Part shown: piece by piece, positions 8,691 to 15,429 of the stretch | Layout of the letters: every line of letters begins with the position of its first letter | How positions within the stretch are numbered: position 1 is the first letter of the stretch | Assembly: GCF_002803845.1 (NCBI RefSeq) | Contig: NZ_CP024985.1 | Location: 3,596,001 to 3,660,000, forward strand | Direction: 5' to 3' | DNA length: 64,000 nucleotides | From: Streptomyces lavendulae subsp. lavendulae | Lineage (GTDB): Bacteria; Actinomycetota; Actinomycetes; Streptomycetales; Streptomycetaceae | The notes under the pieces: model-generated | What the model was told of the DNA's origin: nothing | Seen by the model: the letters and a program-made list of their open reading frames with translations, nothing else | Database searches by the model: none | Made by a program: the position numbers and the translations under genes

Positions 8691-9998
8691 ATGACCGACG
8701 TACACGACGCTCCGCCGGAGCGGCCCGGGGCACCCGCCCCGGCCGACCGCCCACCCCTGCGCCGCAGCAGGCACGACAAGGTCCTCGCGGGCGTGTGCGG
8801 CGGCCTCGGCCGGTACTTCGGGCTGGACCCGGTGGTGTTCCGCATCGTGCTGGGCGTGCTCGCCGTCACCGGCGGCGTCGGCCTGATCTTCTACGGGTTC
8901 GCCTGGCTGCTGCTCCCGCAGGAGGGCGAGGAGGACAGCGAGGGCAAGAAGCTGCTGACCGGCCGGGTGGAGGGCTCCACCCTGGCGGCGGTGTTCAGCG
9001 CCCTGGTCGGCTGCGCCCTGTTCCTGACGATGATGGACAACGGGGTGCTGGGGGCCTTCTCCGTCCTGGTCATCCTGGCGCTGGGCGCGGCCTCGTACTG
9101 GTCGCAGCGCCACCGCCGGGCCCCCGAGGCGGAGGCGGAGACCCCCGCGGCGCGGCCCGCGCCGCACCGCCCCGCGCCGCCGGAGACGCAGGCGCCGCCC
9201 GTGCCCGGCAGCCCGTCCTGGTGGCGGGACCCGCTGGTCAAGGACGGCACCACCGGCCCGGTCGGGACGACCGGGTACCTGTGGGGCCCGGACGACGAGG
9301 ACGGGCGGGCGCAGGCGGGCGCCGCCCCGGCGAAGCCGCACGCGGGCGGCGCCGCGCAGTGGTCGCGCGGCGGGATCGGGGGCCGGGTGTTCGTGCTGGC
9401 CCTGCTGGCCGGGGGCGGCGCCACCGCCTCGGTGTGGCACGGCAGTACGCTCGGGCACGCCCTCCAGGTGGGCTTCGCCGCGGCGCTGGCCGTCTTCGGG
9501 CTGGGGCTGGCGGTCAGCTCCGTCAAGGGGCGCACCGGCTTCGGCACCGTCCTGCTGGGCATGATCACCGCCGGGCTGCTCGCGGTGTCGGTCGCCCTGC
9601 CGCGCGAGATCGGCACCGACTGGCACAACGTCGACTGGCGCCCGGCGGCGGTGGCCGACGTCCGTCCCGAGTACCGCTCGGGCACCGGGCTGGCCACCTT
9701 GGACCTGAGCCGTCTGGACGTGCCGAAGGGCGCCACCGTCTCCGTCCGCGCCACGATCGAGGCGGGCCGGCTGAAGGTGATCGTGCCCCGGGAGGTCACG
9801 GCGCGGGCCGACGTGTCGATCCGGCTCGGCGACATCCGGTTCCCCGGGGAGGGCGGCCCCGACGTCCGCATCAAGAGCGGTGGAGAGACCCGGCGGGCGA
9901 GCCTGCCCCCCGCCGTCGGCACCGAGGCCGGCGGGACGATCGAGCTGCACCTGGACGCGGGTGTGGGACAGGTGGAGGTGGCCCGTGCGGCGTCATGA
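8691..9998 (+). CDS. PspC-domain membrane protein with LiaF-like C-terminal domain
   Basis: A 435-residue membrane protein. The PspC domain (SRHDKVLAGVCGGLGRYFG, about residues 25-85) is followed by more membrane helices near 95-135 and 215-290. A Pro/Ala-rich cytoplasmic linker separates them. The C-terminal beta-rich part (about 320-435, TLDLSRLDVPKGATVSV and following) resembles the LiaF/DUF4097-like 'cell wall-active antibiotic response' domain. Such proteins tune the neighbouring LiaS-type kinase or sense membrane damage; that role is inferred here. The ATG at 8691 is the second of two near ATGs and gives the standard N-terminus. The small gene at 9985 overlaps its 3' end. Confidence 0.85.
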   Translation: MTDVHDAPPERPGAPAPADRPPLRRSRHDKVLAGVCGGLGRYFGLDPVVFRIVLGVLAVTGGVGLIFYGFAWLLLPQEGEEDSEGKKLLTGRVEGSTLAAVFSALVGCALFLTMMDNGVLGAFSVLVILALGAASYWSQRHRRAPEAEAETPAARPAPHRPAPPETQAPPVPGSPSWWRDPLVKDGTTGPVGTTGYLWGPDDEDGRAQAGAAPAKPHAGGAAQWSRGGIGGRVFVLALLAGGGATASVWHGSTLGHALQVGFAAALAVFGLGLAVSSVKGRTGFGTVLLGMITAGLLAVSVALPREIGTDWHNVDWRPAAVADVRPEYRSGTGLATLDLSRLDVPKGATVSVRATIEAGRLKVIVPREVTARADVSIRLGDIRFPGEGGPDVRIKSGGETRRASLPPAVGTEAGGTIELHLDAGVGQVEVARAAS

Positions 9999-10209
9999 GT
10001 TCCAGCCGGGAAGGCTGCTGGCGGGGCTGGTGCTGGCAGCGGTCGGCGGGCTGTACCTGCTCGACGCGGCCGGCGAGACCGACCTGCCGTGGTTCCTGGT
10101 CGTCCCGATGGCCGCGGGCGGGCTCGTGCTCGCCGCGCTGGTCGGGACGGTCACCTTCGCGGTGCGCCGGGATCAGCGCGACCGGCGCAGGGAATCCAGC
10201 GACAGGTAG
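9985..10209 (+). CDS. small two-TM membrane protein coupled to the PspC gene
   Basis: A 74-residue protein with two hydrophobic helices (about residues 8-25 and 33-55) and a basic C-terminus. A strong ribosome site GGAGGTG precedes GTG 9985, inside the end of the PspC gene, so the two genes overlap by 14 bases and are probably co-translated. Its 3' end overlaps the convergent DoxX gene by 37 bases. Function unknown; it probably belongs to the same envelope-stress unit. Confidence 0.75.
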   Translation: MRRHEFQPGRLLAGLVLAAVGGLYLLDAAGETDLPWFLVVPMAAGGLVLAALVGTVTFAVRRDQRDRRRESSDR

Positions 10210-10676
10210 GGCGCCCCGGCCATGACCAGCGGGATCCAGGCCATCAGGTAGATCAGGTCGTTGCCGTAGTAGTACGGGGTGGCCGCCCAGGACACCGTGA
10301 GCCACAGGCTGAGGGAGATCAGTGCCCCGCCTGCGGCCGCGATCCGGGTCAGCAGTCCGGCCAGGGTGCCGAGGCCGACGAGGACCTCACCGATCGCGAT
10401 GGCGGCGCCGAACCCGACGGGCGCCTTCAGCGCCAGGTCCACCAGGGCCGGGACGCCGGCGGTGTCCCGGACCCCGCGCATGATCTCGCCGATGGAGCCG
10501 GTACCGGTCGCGGAGAGGAAGGCGGGGTCGGTGAACTTGTCGAGCCCCGCGTACACGAAGGTCACGCCGAGGAAGATCCGCAGGGGAAGGAGCGCGTGGC
10601 GGGAGGCCGTCTCCCGGAGAACGGAGATCCGTCTCCCTGAGGTCCGCCGCACGGAAGGCACGTCAGTTCGGGTCAC
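10173..10676 (-). CDS. DoxX family membrane protein
   Basis: A 167-residue membrane protein of the DoxX family. Four hydrophobic helices lie between about residues 30 and 155, with the family pattern LLPLRIFLGVTFVYAGLDKFTDP near the start and GEVLVGLGTLAGLLTRIAA in the middle. DoxX-like proteins occur in membrane oxidoreductase complexes and thiosulfate:quinone oxidoreductases, but most actinobacterial members are uncharacterised. It starts at GTG or ATG near 10676 and follows the 421-residue membrane-protein gene in the same direction by 18 bases, so the two may be co-transcribed. Its last codons overlap the convergent small gene. Confidence 0.85.
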   Translation of the reverse strand: MTRTDVPSVRRTSGRRISVLRETASRHALLPLRIFLGVTFVYAGLDKFTDPAFLSATGTGSIGEIMRGVRDTAGVPALVDLALKAPVGFGAAIAIGEVLVGLGTLAGLLTRIAAAGGALISLSLWLTVSWAATPYYYGNDLIYLMAWIPLVMAGAPYLSLDSLRRSR

Positions 10677-10694
10677 TCCCCATGTGTACCCCCT

Positions 10695-11960
10695 TCACTC
10701 GGCCACGTCGATGGCGTAGCGGTTGGATTCCACTCCTGCGGCGGTCACCACCTGGACCTCGGTGCGGCCCGGTTCCACTTCCGCCGGCACCGGAACGGTG
10801 AGCACCGCGTCCGACGGATTGGTGAACCCGCCCGCCACCGGGACCAGCGGCACGTGGACGTGGACGGCCCCGATCCGTACCACCAGACGGGCGAGCATCT
10901 CCGGCGTCTGCGCCCCGGGCGGTACGAAGCCCACCCCCCGGATCTCGATGTCGTCCCCGGGGCGGACGGCGGCGTCCAGGTCCCCGGGCTCCCGTCTGCG
11001 CACCACCGACAGCACGAGCGGACGGCTCCCCTCGGCGTACTTGGCCGCCAGGTAGACCACGGCCGACAGGGCCACCAGCATCGCCAGCGACCACGGCAGC
11101 CGCGGCAGCCGGTCCGGGAAGCGGGCCAGCGACACCGCCGCGTAGGCCAGCACCACCGTGGAGACCAGGACGTACTGGGCGTCGGTGAAGCTGCCCCGGC
11201 CCGCGTCGTCGGTGAGCAGGTCGGCCCCGCGGGGGCGGTCCGCCGGCAGCTTCTGGAGCCGCTGCCCCATGATCCGTACGGAGACCACCCGGCGCACCAG
11301 CACCGCCACCCCGGAGGTCAGCCCGAGCACCGCGAGCAGGGGCAGGGCCCGGCCCAGCGAGAGCCCGTCGTAGAGGGCCTCCCGCTCGGGGCCGGGAGAG
11401 GAGGCCGCCAGGCGCAGCGCGGGCAGCAGCGCGGCGAAGGAGGTCAGCACCAGCCAGGCCGCCGGCACCGCCTTGGAGGTGGACAGCCGGTTGTCCTCGC
11501 CGACCAGCGGGGCCAGCAGCCCGCCGCGCAGCGACTGGGCCCGCGCGGCCAGGGTGAGCAGCCCGGCGAGCACCACGGCGGCGAGCAGCCCGGCGGTGCG
11601 GGCGGTGGACCAGCCGGTGCCGAGGGCGGTGCCGACCTGCACCACCAGCAGGATCCCGGCGGCGATCCACACGACGAGGACGGCCCGCCGGGAGAGCAGG
11701 TACAGCCAGGAGTGCCCGGCCTCCCGGCCCCGGTCGGCGACCGTGCGGGCGGACAGGGTCAGTTCGTCGGACACCCACTGGCGGGAGGCGCCGAGGGAGT
11801 GGGCCACGGCGGCCGGGACGCCCTGTCCGGCGGCGAACTCGTCGCGCTTCTCCAGGAAGGCGGCCACCGCCCGGCGGTGGCCCTCCCGGGCTCCGTGGGG
11901 GCAGTCGTCGCAGGTGCAGCCGCCGCCGTGGGTGCTTCGGGGGATCTCTTGGACAGCCAC
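10695..11960 (-). CDS. membrane protein with N-terminal CxCxxC motif
   Basis: A 421-residue protein of unknown function. The N-terminal 75 residues are soluble and carry CTCDDC (about residues 14-19), a possible metal or redox site. About six membrane helices follow between residues 90 and 290. The C-terminal 110 residues (from about 310) are predicted beta-sheet and outside or peripheral, ending in an immunoglobulin-like segment (PVPAEVEPGRTEVQVVTAAGVESN) reminiscent of IPT/TIG domains. It starts at GTG 11960 after GAGAGGCGG. The region in front holds an unusual set of palindromes (12001-12037). It precedes doxX by 18 bases. Confidence 0.7.
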   Translation of the reverse strand: MAVQEIPRSTHGGGCTCDDCPHGAREGHRRAVAAFLEKRDEFAAGQGVPAAVAHSLGASRQWVSDELTLSARTVADRGREAGHSWLYLLSRRAVLVVWIAAGILLVVQVGTALGTGWSTARTAGLLAAVVLAGLLTLAARAQSLRGGLLAPLVGEDNRLSTSKAVPAAWLVLTSFAALLPALRLAASSPGPEREALYDGLSLGRALPLLAVLGLTSGVAVLVRRVVSVRIMGQRLQKLPADRPRGADLLTDDAGRGSFTDAQYVLVSTVVLAYAAVSLARFPDRLPRLPWSLAMLVALSAVVYLAAKYAEGSRPLVLSVVRRREPGDLDAAVRPGDDIEIRGVGFVPPGAQTPEMLARLVVRIGAVHVHVPLVPVAGGFTNPSDAVLTVPVPAEVEPGRTEVQVVTAAGVESNRYAIDVAE

Positions 11961-11984
11961 GTGCGTGCCGCCTCTCTGAACTCC

Positions 11985-12037
11985 GGTGCAATGCCAGCGA
12001 ATTGTGCACCACTGCGGCAGTGCTCCGGATTGCGCAC
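11985..12037 (-). promoter_or_regulatory. palindrome flanked by direct repeats upstream of membrane-protein gene
   Basis: CACTGCGGCAGTG is a perfect palindrome (12010-12022). It is flanked by ATTGTGCAC (12001-12009) and ATTGCGCAC (12029-12037), a 28-bp direct repeat, and the inverted copy GGTGCAAT lies at 11985-11992. All sit 25-80 bases before the GTG of the 421-residue membrane protein, where an operator is expected. The cognate regulator is not known. Confidence 0.5.
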
Positions 12038-12062
12038 GATGTCAGAGCAGGTGATTAACCGT

Positions 12063-12833
12063 TCATGATGTTGACGCCACCCCTCCGGGCGCCTCCCGCA
12101 GCGGCTGGTAGCTCACCCACGCGGCCAGGTCCGAGCCGAACCGCGCGCGCGTGGCGACCGCGCTGCGGTGGTCGATGGGCACCGGCTTCCCGGCCGCCCG
12201 CGCGATCAGCTGCACCTGCGCGGCCCGCTCCGCCGCGAGGAACCACCACAGCGCCGCCTCCACCGAGTCCCCGACCGTCAGCAGCCCGCGGTTGCGCAGG
12301 ACCAGCGCCTTGTACGGGCCGAGCGCGCGCCCGATCCGCGCCGGGTCCTCCGCCCCCGCGTACTCGTCGAGCAGCGCGTGGTCCTCGTAGAAGGCGCAGG
12401 CCTCCTCGGTGAGGGGGGCCAGCAGTTCCCCGAGGCAGGCCAGCGCCCTGCCGTACGGGCCCTGCGTGCGCACGACGGCCACCACCTGCGGCCGTTCCCG
12501 GTGGACGGCGGCGTGCACGGCGAAGGCCAGCTGGTTCACGCGCCGCTCACCGCGCAGCACCCGCCCTTCCCCGTCGACCAGCAGCAGATCGTCGGGGGTG
12601 AGGGCGCCGAAGGCCCGGCCGAAGGGGTTCACCCAGTAGCAGTCCTCGAACTCCGGGTCCCGTACGGAGACCTGGCCCGCCACCCCGTCCTCGTACCCGA
12701 GCCGCCCCAGCAGCCGCAGCCCCTCGGCGAGCCCGGCCTTGCGGTGCGCCCGGGTCTCCCCGGCGGTGGCGAAGACCGGCGGCATCGCGAAGCCGAGCCG
12801 CTCGACGGGCACGGGTACGGGCCGCTCGGCCAT
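12063..12833 (-). CDS. class II aldolase/adducin-fold protein lacking zinc ligands
   Basis: A 256-residue member of the class II aldolase/adducin superfamily, similar in length and layout to the Streptomyces family members (GLRLLGRLGYEDGVAGQVSVRDPE near residue 40). In active members a zinc ion is held by HTH and by the His of NHG. Here those positions read RTQ (residues 122-124) and NRG (181-183), and the family's GHxSVR reads GQVSVR. The fold is intact, with no frameshift or stop, so it is probably a non-metal homologue or a pseudo-enzyme rather than a pseudogene. It starts at ATG 12833 after GGAGGAA. It lies downstream of guaA in the same direction but beyond a terminator. Confidence 0.85.
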   Translation of the reverse strand: MAERPVPVPVERLGFAMPPVFATAGETRAHRKAGLAEGLRLLGRLGYEDGVAGQVSVRDPEFEDCYWVNPFGRAFGALTPDDLLLVDGEGRVLRGERRVNQLAFAVHAAVHRERPQVVAVVRTQGPYGRALACLGELLAPLTEEACAFYEDHALLDEYAGAEDPARIGRALGPYKALVLRNRGLLTVGDSVEAALWWFLAAERAAQVQLIARAAGKPVPIDHRSAVATRARFGSDLAAWVSYQPLREAPGGVASTS

Positions 12834-12904
12834 GTCGGTTCCTCCAGACTCCCAAGGTCGCGGCGCAAGGTACCGGCGCCCGCCCGAAGAGGCCATACAC
12901 GCGG

Positions 12905-12940
12905 CGAAGCCGCCGCTCCCGAGGGGGAACGGCGGCTTCG
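12905..12940 (-). terminator. terminator after guaA
   Basis: An 11-bp perfect stem (12905-12915 with 12930-12940) with a 14-nt loop lies just beyond the guaA stop and before the aldolase-like gene. Confidence 0.7.
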
Positions 12941-12966
12941 TCACGCGGCGCGGGGCACGGGTGGGA

Positions 12967-14559
12967 CTACTCCCACTCGATGGTGCCCGGGGGCTTGCTC
13001 GTGCAGTCCAGGACCACGCGGTTCACGTCCGGCACCTCGTTGGTGATCCGGGTGGAGATCTTGGCGAGGACCTCGTACGGCATGCGCGTCCAGTCGGCCG
13101 TCATGGCGTCCTCGGACGAGACGGGGCGCAGCACGATCGGGTGGCCGTAGGTGCGGCCGTCGCCCTGGACGCCCACGCTGCGGACGTCGGCGAGCAGGAC
13201 GACCGGGCACTGCCAGATCTCCCGGTCCAGGCCGGCCGCGGTGAGCTCGTGGCGGGCGATGGCGTCGGCCTCGCGCAGCAGGTCCAGGCGCTCCTTGGTG
13301 ACCTCGCCGACGATGCGGATGCCGAGGCCGGGGCCGGGGAAGGGCTGGCGCTGGACGATCTCCTCGGGCAGGCCGAGCTCCTGGCCGACCATCCGGACCT
13401 CGTCCTTGAACAGCTGGCGCAGCGGCTCGACGAGCTCGAACTCGATGTCGTCGGGCAGGCCGCCCACGTTGTGGTGGGACTTGATGTTGGCGGTGCCGGT
13501 GCCGCCGCCGGACTCGACGACGTCCGGGTACAGGGTGCCCTGGACCAGGAAGGCCACCGCCGGGCCGTCCTCCTGGAGGATCTCCAGCTGGGCCTGCTCG
13601 AAGACGCGGATGAACTCGCGGCCGATGATCTTGCGCTTGGTCTCCGGGTCGGAGACGCCGGCCAGCGCGGTCAGGAAGCGCTCCTGGGCGTCGACGACCT
13701 TCAGCTGGACGCCGGTGGCGGCCACGAAGTCCTTCTCGACCTGCTCGGTCTCGCCCTTGCGCATCAGACCGTGGTCGACGTAGACGCAGGTCAGCTGGGA
13801 GCCGATGGCCTTCTGCACGAGGGCCGCGGCGACCGCGGAGTCCACGCCGCCGGAGAGGCCGCAGATGGCGCGCTTGTCGCCGACCTGCTCGCGGATCGCC
13901 GCGATCTGCTCCTCGACGATGTTGCCGGTGGTCCAGGTCGGGGACAGGCCCGCGCCCCGGTAGAGGAAGTGTTCGAGCACCTGCTGGCCGTGCGTGGAGT
14001 GCATGACCTCGGGGTGGTACTGGACCCCGTACAGCCGCTTCTCGTCGTTCTCGAAGGCCGCGACCGGGACGACGTCGGTCGACGCGGTGACGGAGAAGCC
14101 CTCGGGGGCGGCGGAGCAGGCGTCGCCGTGGGACATCCACACCGACTGGCTCTCGGGGGTGCCCTCGAAGAGCGTCGAGCCGGTCTTGGAGACCGCCAGC
14201 GGGGTGCGGCCGTACTCGCGCGCGCCGGAGTTGTCGACGGTGCCGCCGAGGGTGGTCGCCATCAGCTGGAAGCCGTAGCACATGCCGAAGACGGGGACGC
14301 CGGCCTCGAAGAGGGCGCGGGCGTCGTCCAGGCGCGGGGCACCCTCCTCGTACACGGAGGACGGACCGCCGGAGAGGATGATCGCCTTGGGGTCCTTGGC
14401 GAGCATCTCGGCCACGGGCATCGTGCTGGGCACGATCTCGCTGTAGACCCGGGCCTCGCGGACGCGGCGGGCGATGAGCTGGGCGTACTGGGCGCCGAAG
14501 TCGACGACGAGAACCGTGTCCGGGGCGCTGTCGTGGGCGGCGGAGGGTGCTTCTGGCAC
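12967..14559 (-). CDS. guaA: GMP synthase (glutamine-hydrolysing)
   Basis: Converts XMP, glutamine and ATP to GMP in the last step of guanine nucleotide synthesis. The 530-residue protein has the class I amidotransferase domain first (nucleophile in GMCYGFQLMA, His in YHPEVMHSTHG), then the ATP pyrophosphatase domain with P-loop GLSGGVDSAVAAALV, and the dimerisation domain ending KPPGTIEWE, the family's conserved C-terminus. GTG 14559 is the start, preceded by GGAAGG. The guaB/guaB3 genes lie about 20 kb away. Upstream DNA shows a TAGAAT -10 element bracketed by two copies of a 12-bp direct repeat, suggesting repression of guaA by an unknown factor. Confidence 0.97.
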   Translation of the reverse strand: MPEAPSAAHDSAPDTVLVVDFGAQYAQLIARRVREARVYSEIVPSTMPVAEMLAKDPKAIILSGGPSSVYEEGAPRLDDARALFEAGVPVFGMCYGFQLMATTLGGTVDNSGAREYGRTPLAVSKTGSTLFEGTPESQSVWMSHGDACSAAPEGFSVTASTDVVPVAAFENDEKRLYGVQYHPEVMHSTHGQQVLEHFLYRGAGLSPTWTTGNIVEEQIAAIREQVGDKRAICGLSGGVDSAVAAALVQKAIGSQLTCVYVDHGLMRKGETEQVEKDFVAATGVQLKVVDAQERFLTALAGVSDPETKRKIIGREFIRVFEQAQLEILQEDGPAVAFLVQGTLYPDVVESGGGTGTANIKSHHNVGGLPDDIEFELVEPLRQLFKDEVRMVGQELGLPEEIVQRQPFPGPGLGIRIVGEVTKERLDLLREADAIARHELTAAGLDREIWQCPVVLLADVRSVGVQGDGRTYGHPIVLRPVSSEDAMTADWTRMPYEVLAKISTRITNEVPDVNRVVLDCTSKPPGTIEWE

Positions 14560-14587
14560 GGGGCAGGCCTTCCGGCGGAAGAGGGTG

Positions 14588-14632
14588 GCTGTTTTGTCGA
14601 TTCTACCGGTGGCGGCACCCGCCGTTTTGTCG
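14588..14632 (-). promoter_or_regulatory. guaA promoter with 12-bp direct repeats
   Basis: On the minus strand TAGAAT (14605-14600) is a good -10 hexamer for guaA, about 41 bases before the GTG. Two copies of GCYGTTTTGTCG (plus-strand view, 14588-14599 and 14621-14632, start-to-start 33 bp) flank it, one over the -35 area and one at the expected transcription start. No standard -35 hexamer is present. The layout suggests an operator pair or an activator-dependent promoter. Confidence 0.55.
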
Positions 14633-14671
14633 CACCATCCAGTCCCCCGCCGTCTCACGATGCGGGCCCGG

Positions 14672-14702
14672 TTGACCGGGGAGTGGGGCGGAGGGTAATA
14701 AT
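14672..14702 (+). promoter_or_regulatory. consensus vegetative promoter for leader peptide/chorismate mutase
   Basis: TTGACC (14672-14677), an 18-base spacer and TAATAA (14696-14701) form a near-ideal HrdB-type promoter. Transcription would begin within a base or two of the ATG at 14710, so the first message codons would have no 5' untranslated region. Confidence 0.75.
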
Positions 14703-14709
14703 CCGTTCC

Positions 14710-14778
14710 ATGCGCAAGCAGCTGAGCTTCCTCTTTACCTATGGCACCGGCCGGTCCGGTCGCCATGGGTCTTCGTGA
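14710..14778 (+). CDS. putative Phe/Tyr leader peptide (attenuator) for chorismate mutase
   Basis: A 22-codon frame beginning MRKQLSFLFTYGTG with two Phe and one Tyr codon close together (positions 7, 9 and 11). The codons TTT and TAT are rare in this G+C-rich genome. No ribosome site is present, but the promoter places the transcription start at the ATG, as for known leaderless leader peptides of actinomycete trp genes. A perfect hairpin follows 23 bases after the stop, and a chorismate mutase gene (Phe/Tyr branch) comes next. The parts match ribosome-mediated attenuation. That it is translated is inferred. Confidence 0.6.
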   Translation: MRKQLSFLFTYGTGRSGRHGSS

Positions 14779-14801
14779 TGCTCGCTTGAGCCGCTGACTT
14801 C

Positions 14802-14839
14802 CCAGAGCGCCCCGGTCCGACAGGACCGGGGCGCTCTGG
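14802..14839 (+). terminator. 17-bp perfect hairpin, candidate attenuator
   Basis: Arms 14802-14818 and 14823-14839 pair perfectly around a GACA loop. There is no U-run, as is usual in Streptomyces. The heptamer CCGGTCC of the 5' arm (14812-14818) also occurs inside the leader peptide gene (14751-14757). That copy could pair instead with GGACCGG of the 3' arm and so act as an antiterminator. It lies between the leader peptide and the chorismate mutase start. Confidence 0.75.
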
Positions 14840-14902
14840 CGTTCTCCGGGACTGACGGACCTCCCCCGATCGTCCGTGACCCGTCCACGAGGAGAGAACG
14901 AC

Positions 14903-15172
14903 ATGTCCGTCATCACCACCGCCGCCACCCCCGAAGAGCTCATCGCCGACAGCCGCGAGCGGATCGACGCCATCGACGACCGGATCATCGGGCTGATCCA
15001 GGAACGGACGGCCGTCTCCACGGTCGTCCAGGAGGCCCGGATCGCCGCCGGGGGCCGGCGCGTGCACCTCTCGCGCGAGATGGAGGTGCTCGCGCACTGG
15101 AGCGACGCCCTCGGCAAGCCCGGCACGGCGCTCGCGATGACCCTGCTGGAGCTGTGCCGGGGCCGCGTCTGA
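14903..15172 (+). CDS. chorismate mutase (AroQ class, monofunctional)
   Basis: An 89-residue all-helical AroQ-type chorismate mutase that makes prephenate from chorismate, the branch step to phenylalanine and tyrosine. The pattern IADSRERIDAIDDRIIGLIQERTAVSTVVQEARIAAG contains the conserved Arg, Asp and Lys/Arg-rich helix 1; the following HLSREMEVLAHWSDALG holds the conserved Arg-Glu pair. No signal peptide, so cytoplasmic. ATG 14903 has GAGGAG upstream. It stands alone between a candidate attenuator and a terminator, and is divergent from guaA. In related actinobacteria such small mutases need a DAHP-synthase partner for full activity; that gene is not in the window. Confidence 0.9.
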   Translation: MSVITTAATPEELIADSRERIDAIDDRIIGLIQERTAVSTVVQEARIAAGGRRVHLSREMEVLAHWSDALGKPGTALAMTLLELCRGRV

Positions 15173-15191
15173 CGGGTGTTCGTCACCCGTC
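15171..15191 (+). terminator. terminator of chorismate mutase gene
   Basis: An 8-bp stem (15171-15178 with 15184-15191) with loop TTCGT overlaps the stop codon region of the mutase gene. Confidence 0.55.
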
Positions 15192-15377
15192 CGGGCCGTG
15201 ACCGGCCCCACGAAACCTCGTTCTCGGTGTGGTCCGCGTCAGCCAGGCGCGGGTCCGCAGCACCACGCGTGGCTCCACGGGAGCGATGAGACGTGACGCC
15301 CGACGGCGTCCGTCGTGGGACCTCGCTCCCTCGCGTGACCGGACGGCAGGGGACAGCAGCCCGGTCACCCCGTGAGG
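15192..15377. other. intergenic stretch without a supported gene
   Basis: About 190 bases between the mutase terminator and the convergent terminator of the surface protein. A 29-codon frame (ATG 15286, preceded by GGGAG, stop 15373) is present but has no homologue I recognise and could be chance. No tRNA or structured RNA is recognisable. Confidence 0.5.
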
Positions 15378-15411
15378 ACGGCCGGCCCGGGGGACGCCCC
15401 GGGCCGGCCGT
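15378..15411 (-). terminator. terminator of LAxTG surface-protein gene
   Basis: A perfect 15-bp stem (15378-15392 with 15397-15411) and GACG loop lie just beyond the stop of the gene at 15430. It is symmetrical and could also stop transcription arriving from the chorismate mutase side. Confidence 0.75.
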
Positions 15412-15429
15412 TCCGCGTGTCCGGCTCCG

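Noticed and set aside
12063..12833. Treating the class II aldolase homologue as a pseudogene
   Set aside because: The frame is intact with a good ribosome site, and the changes are confined to the metal site.
15286..15375. 29-codon frame with a ribosome site between chorismate mutase and the surface-protein gene
   Set aside because: No recognisable product, and Arg-rich reading is what random G+C-rich DNA gives.
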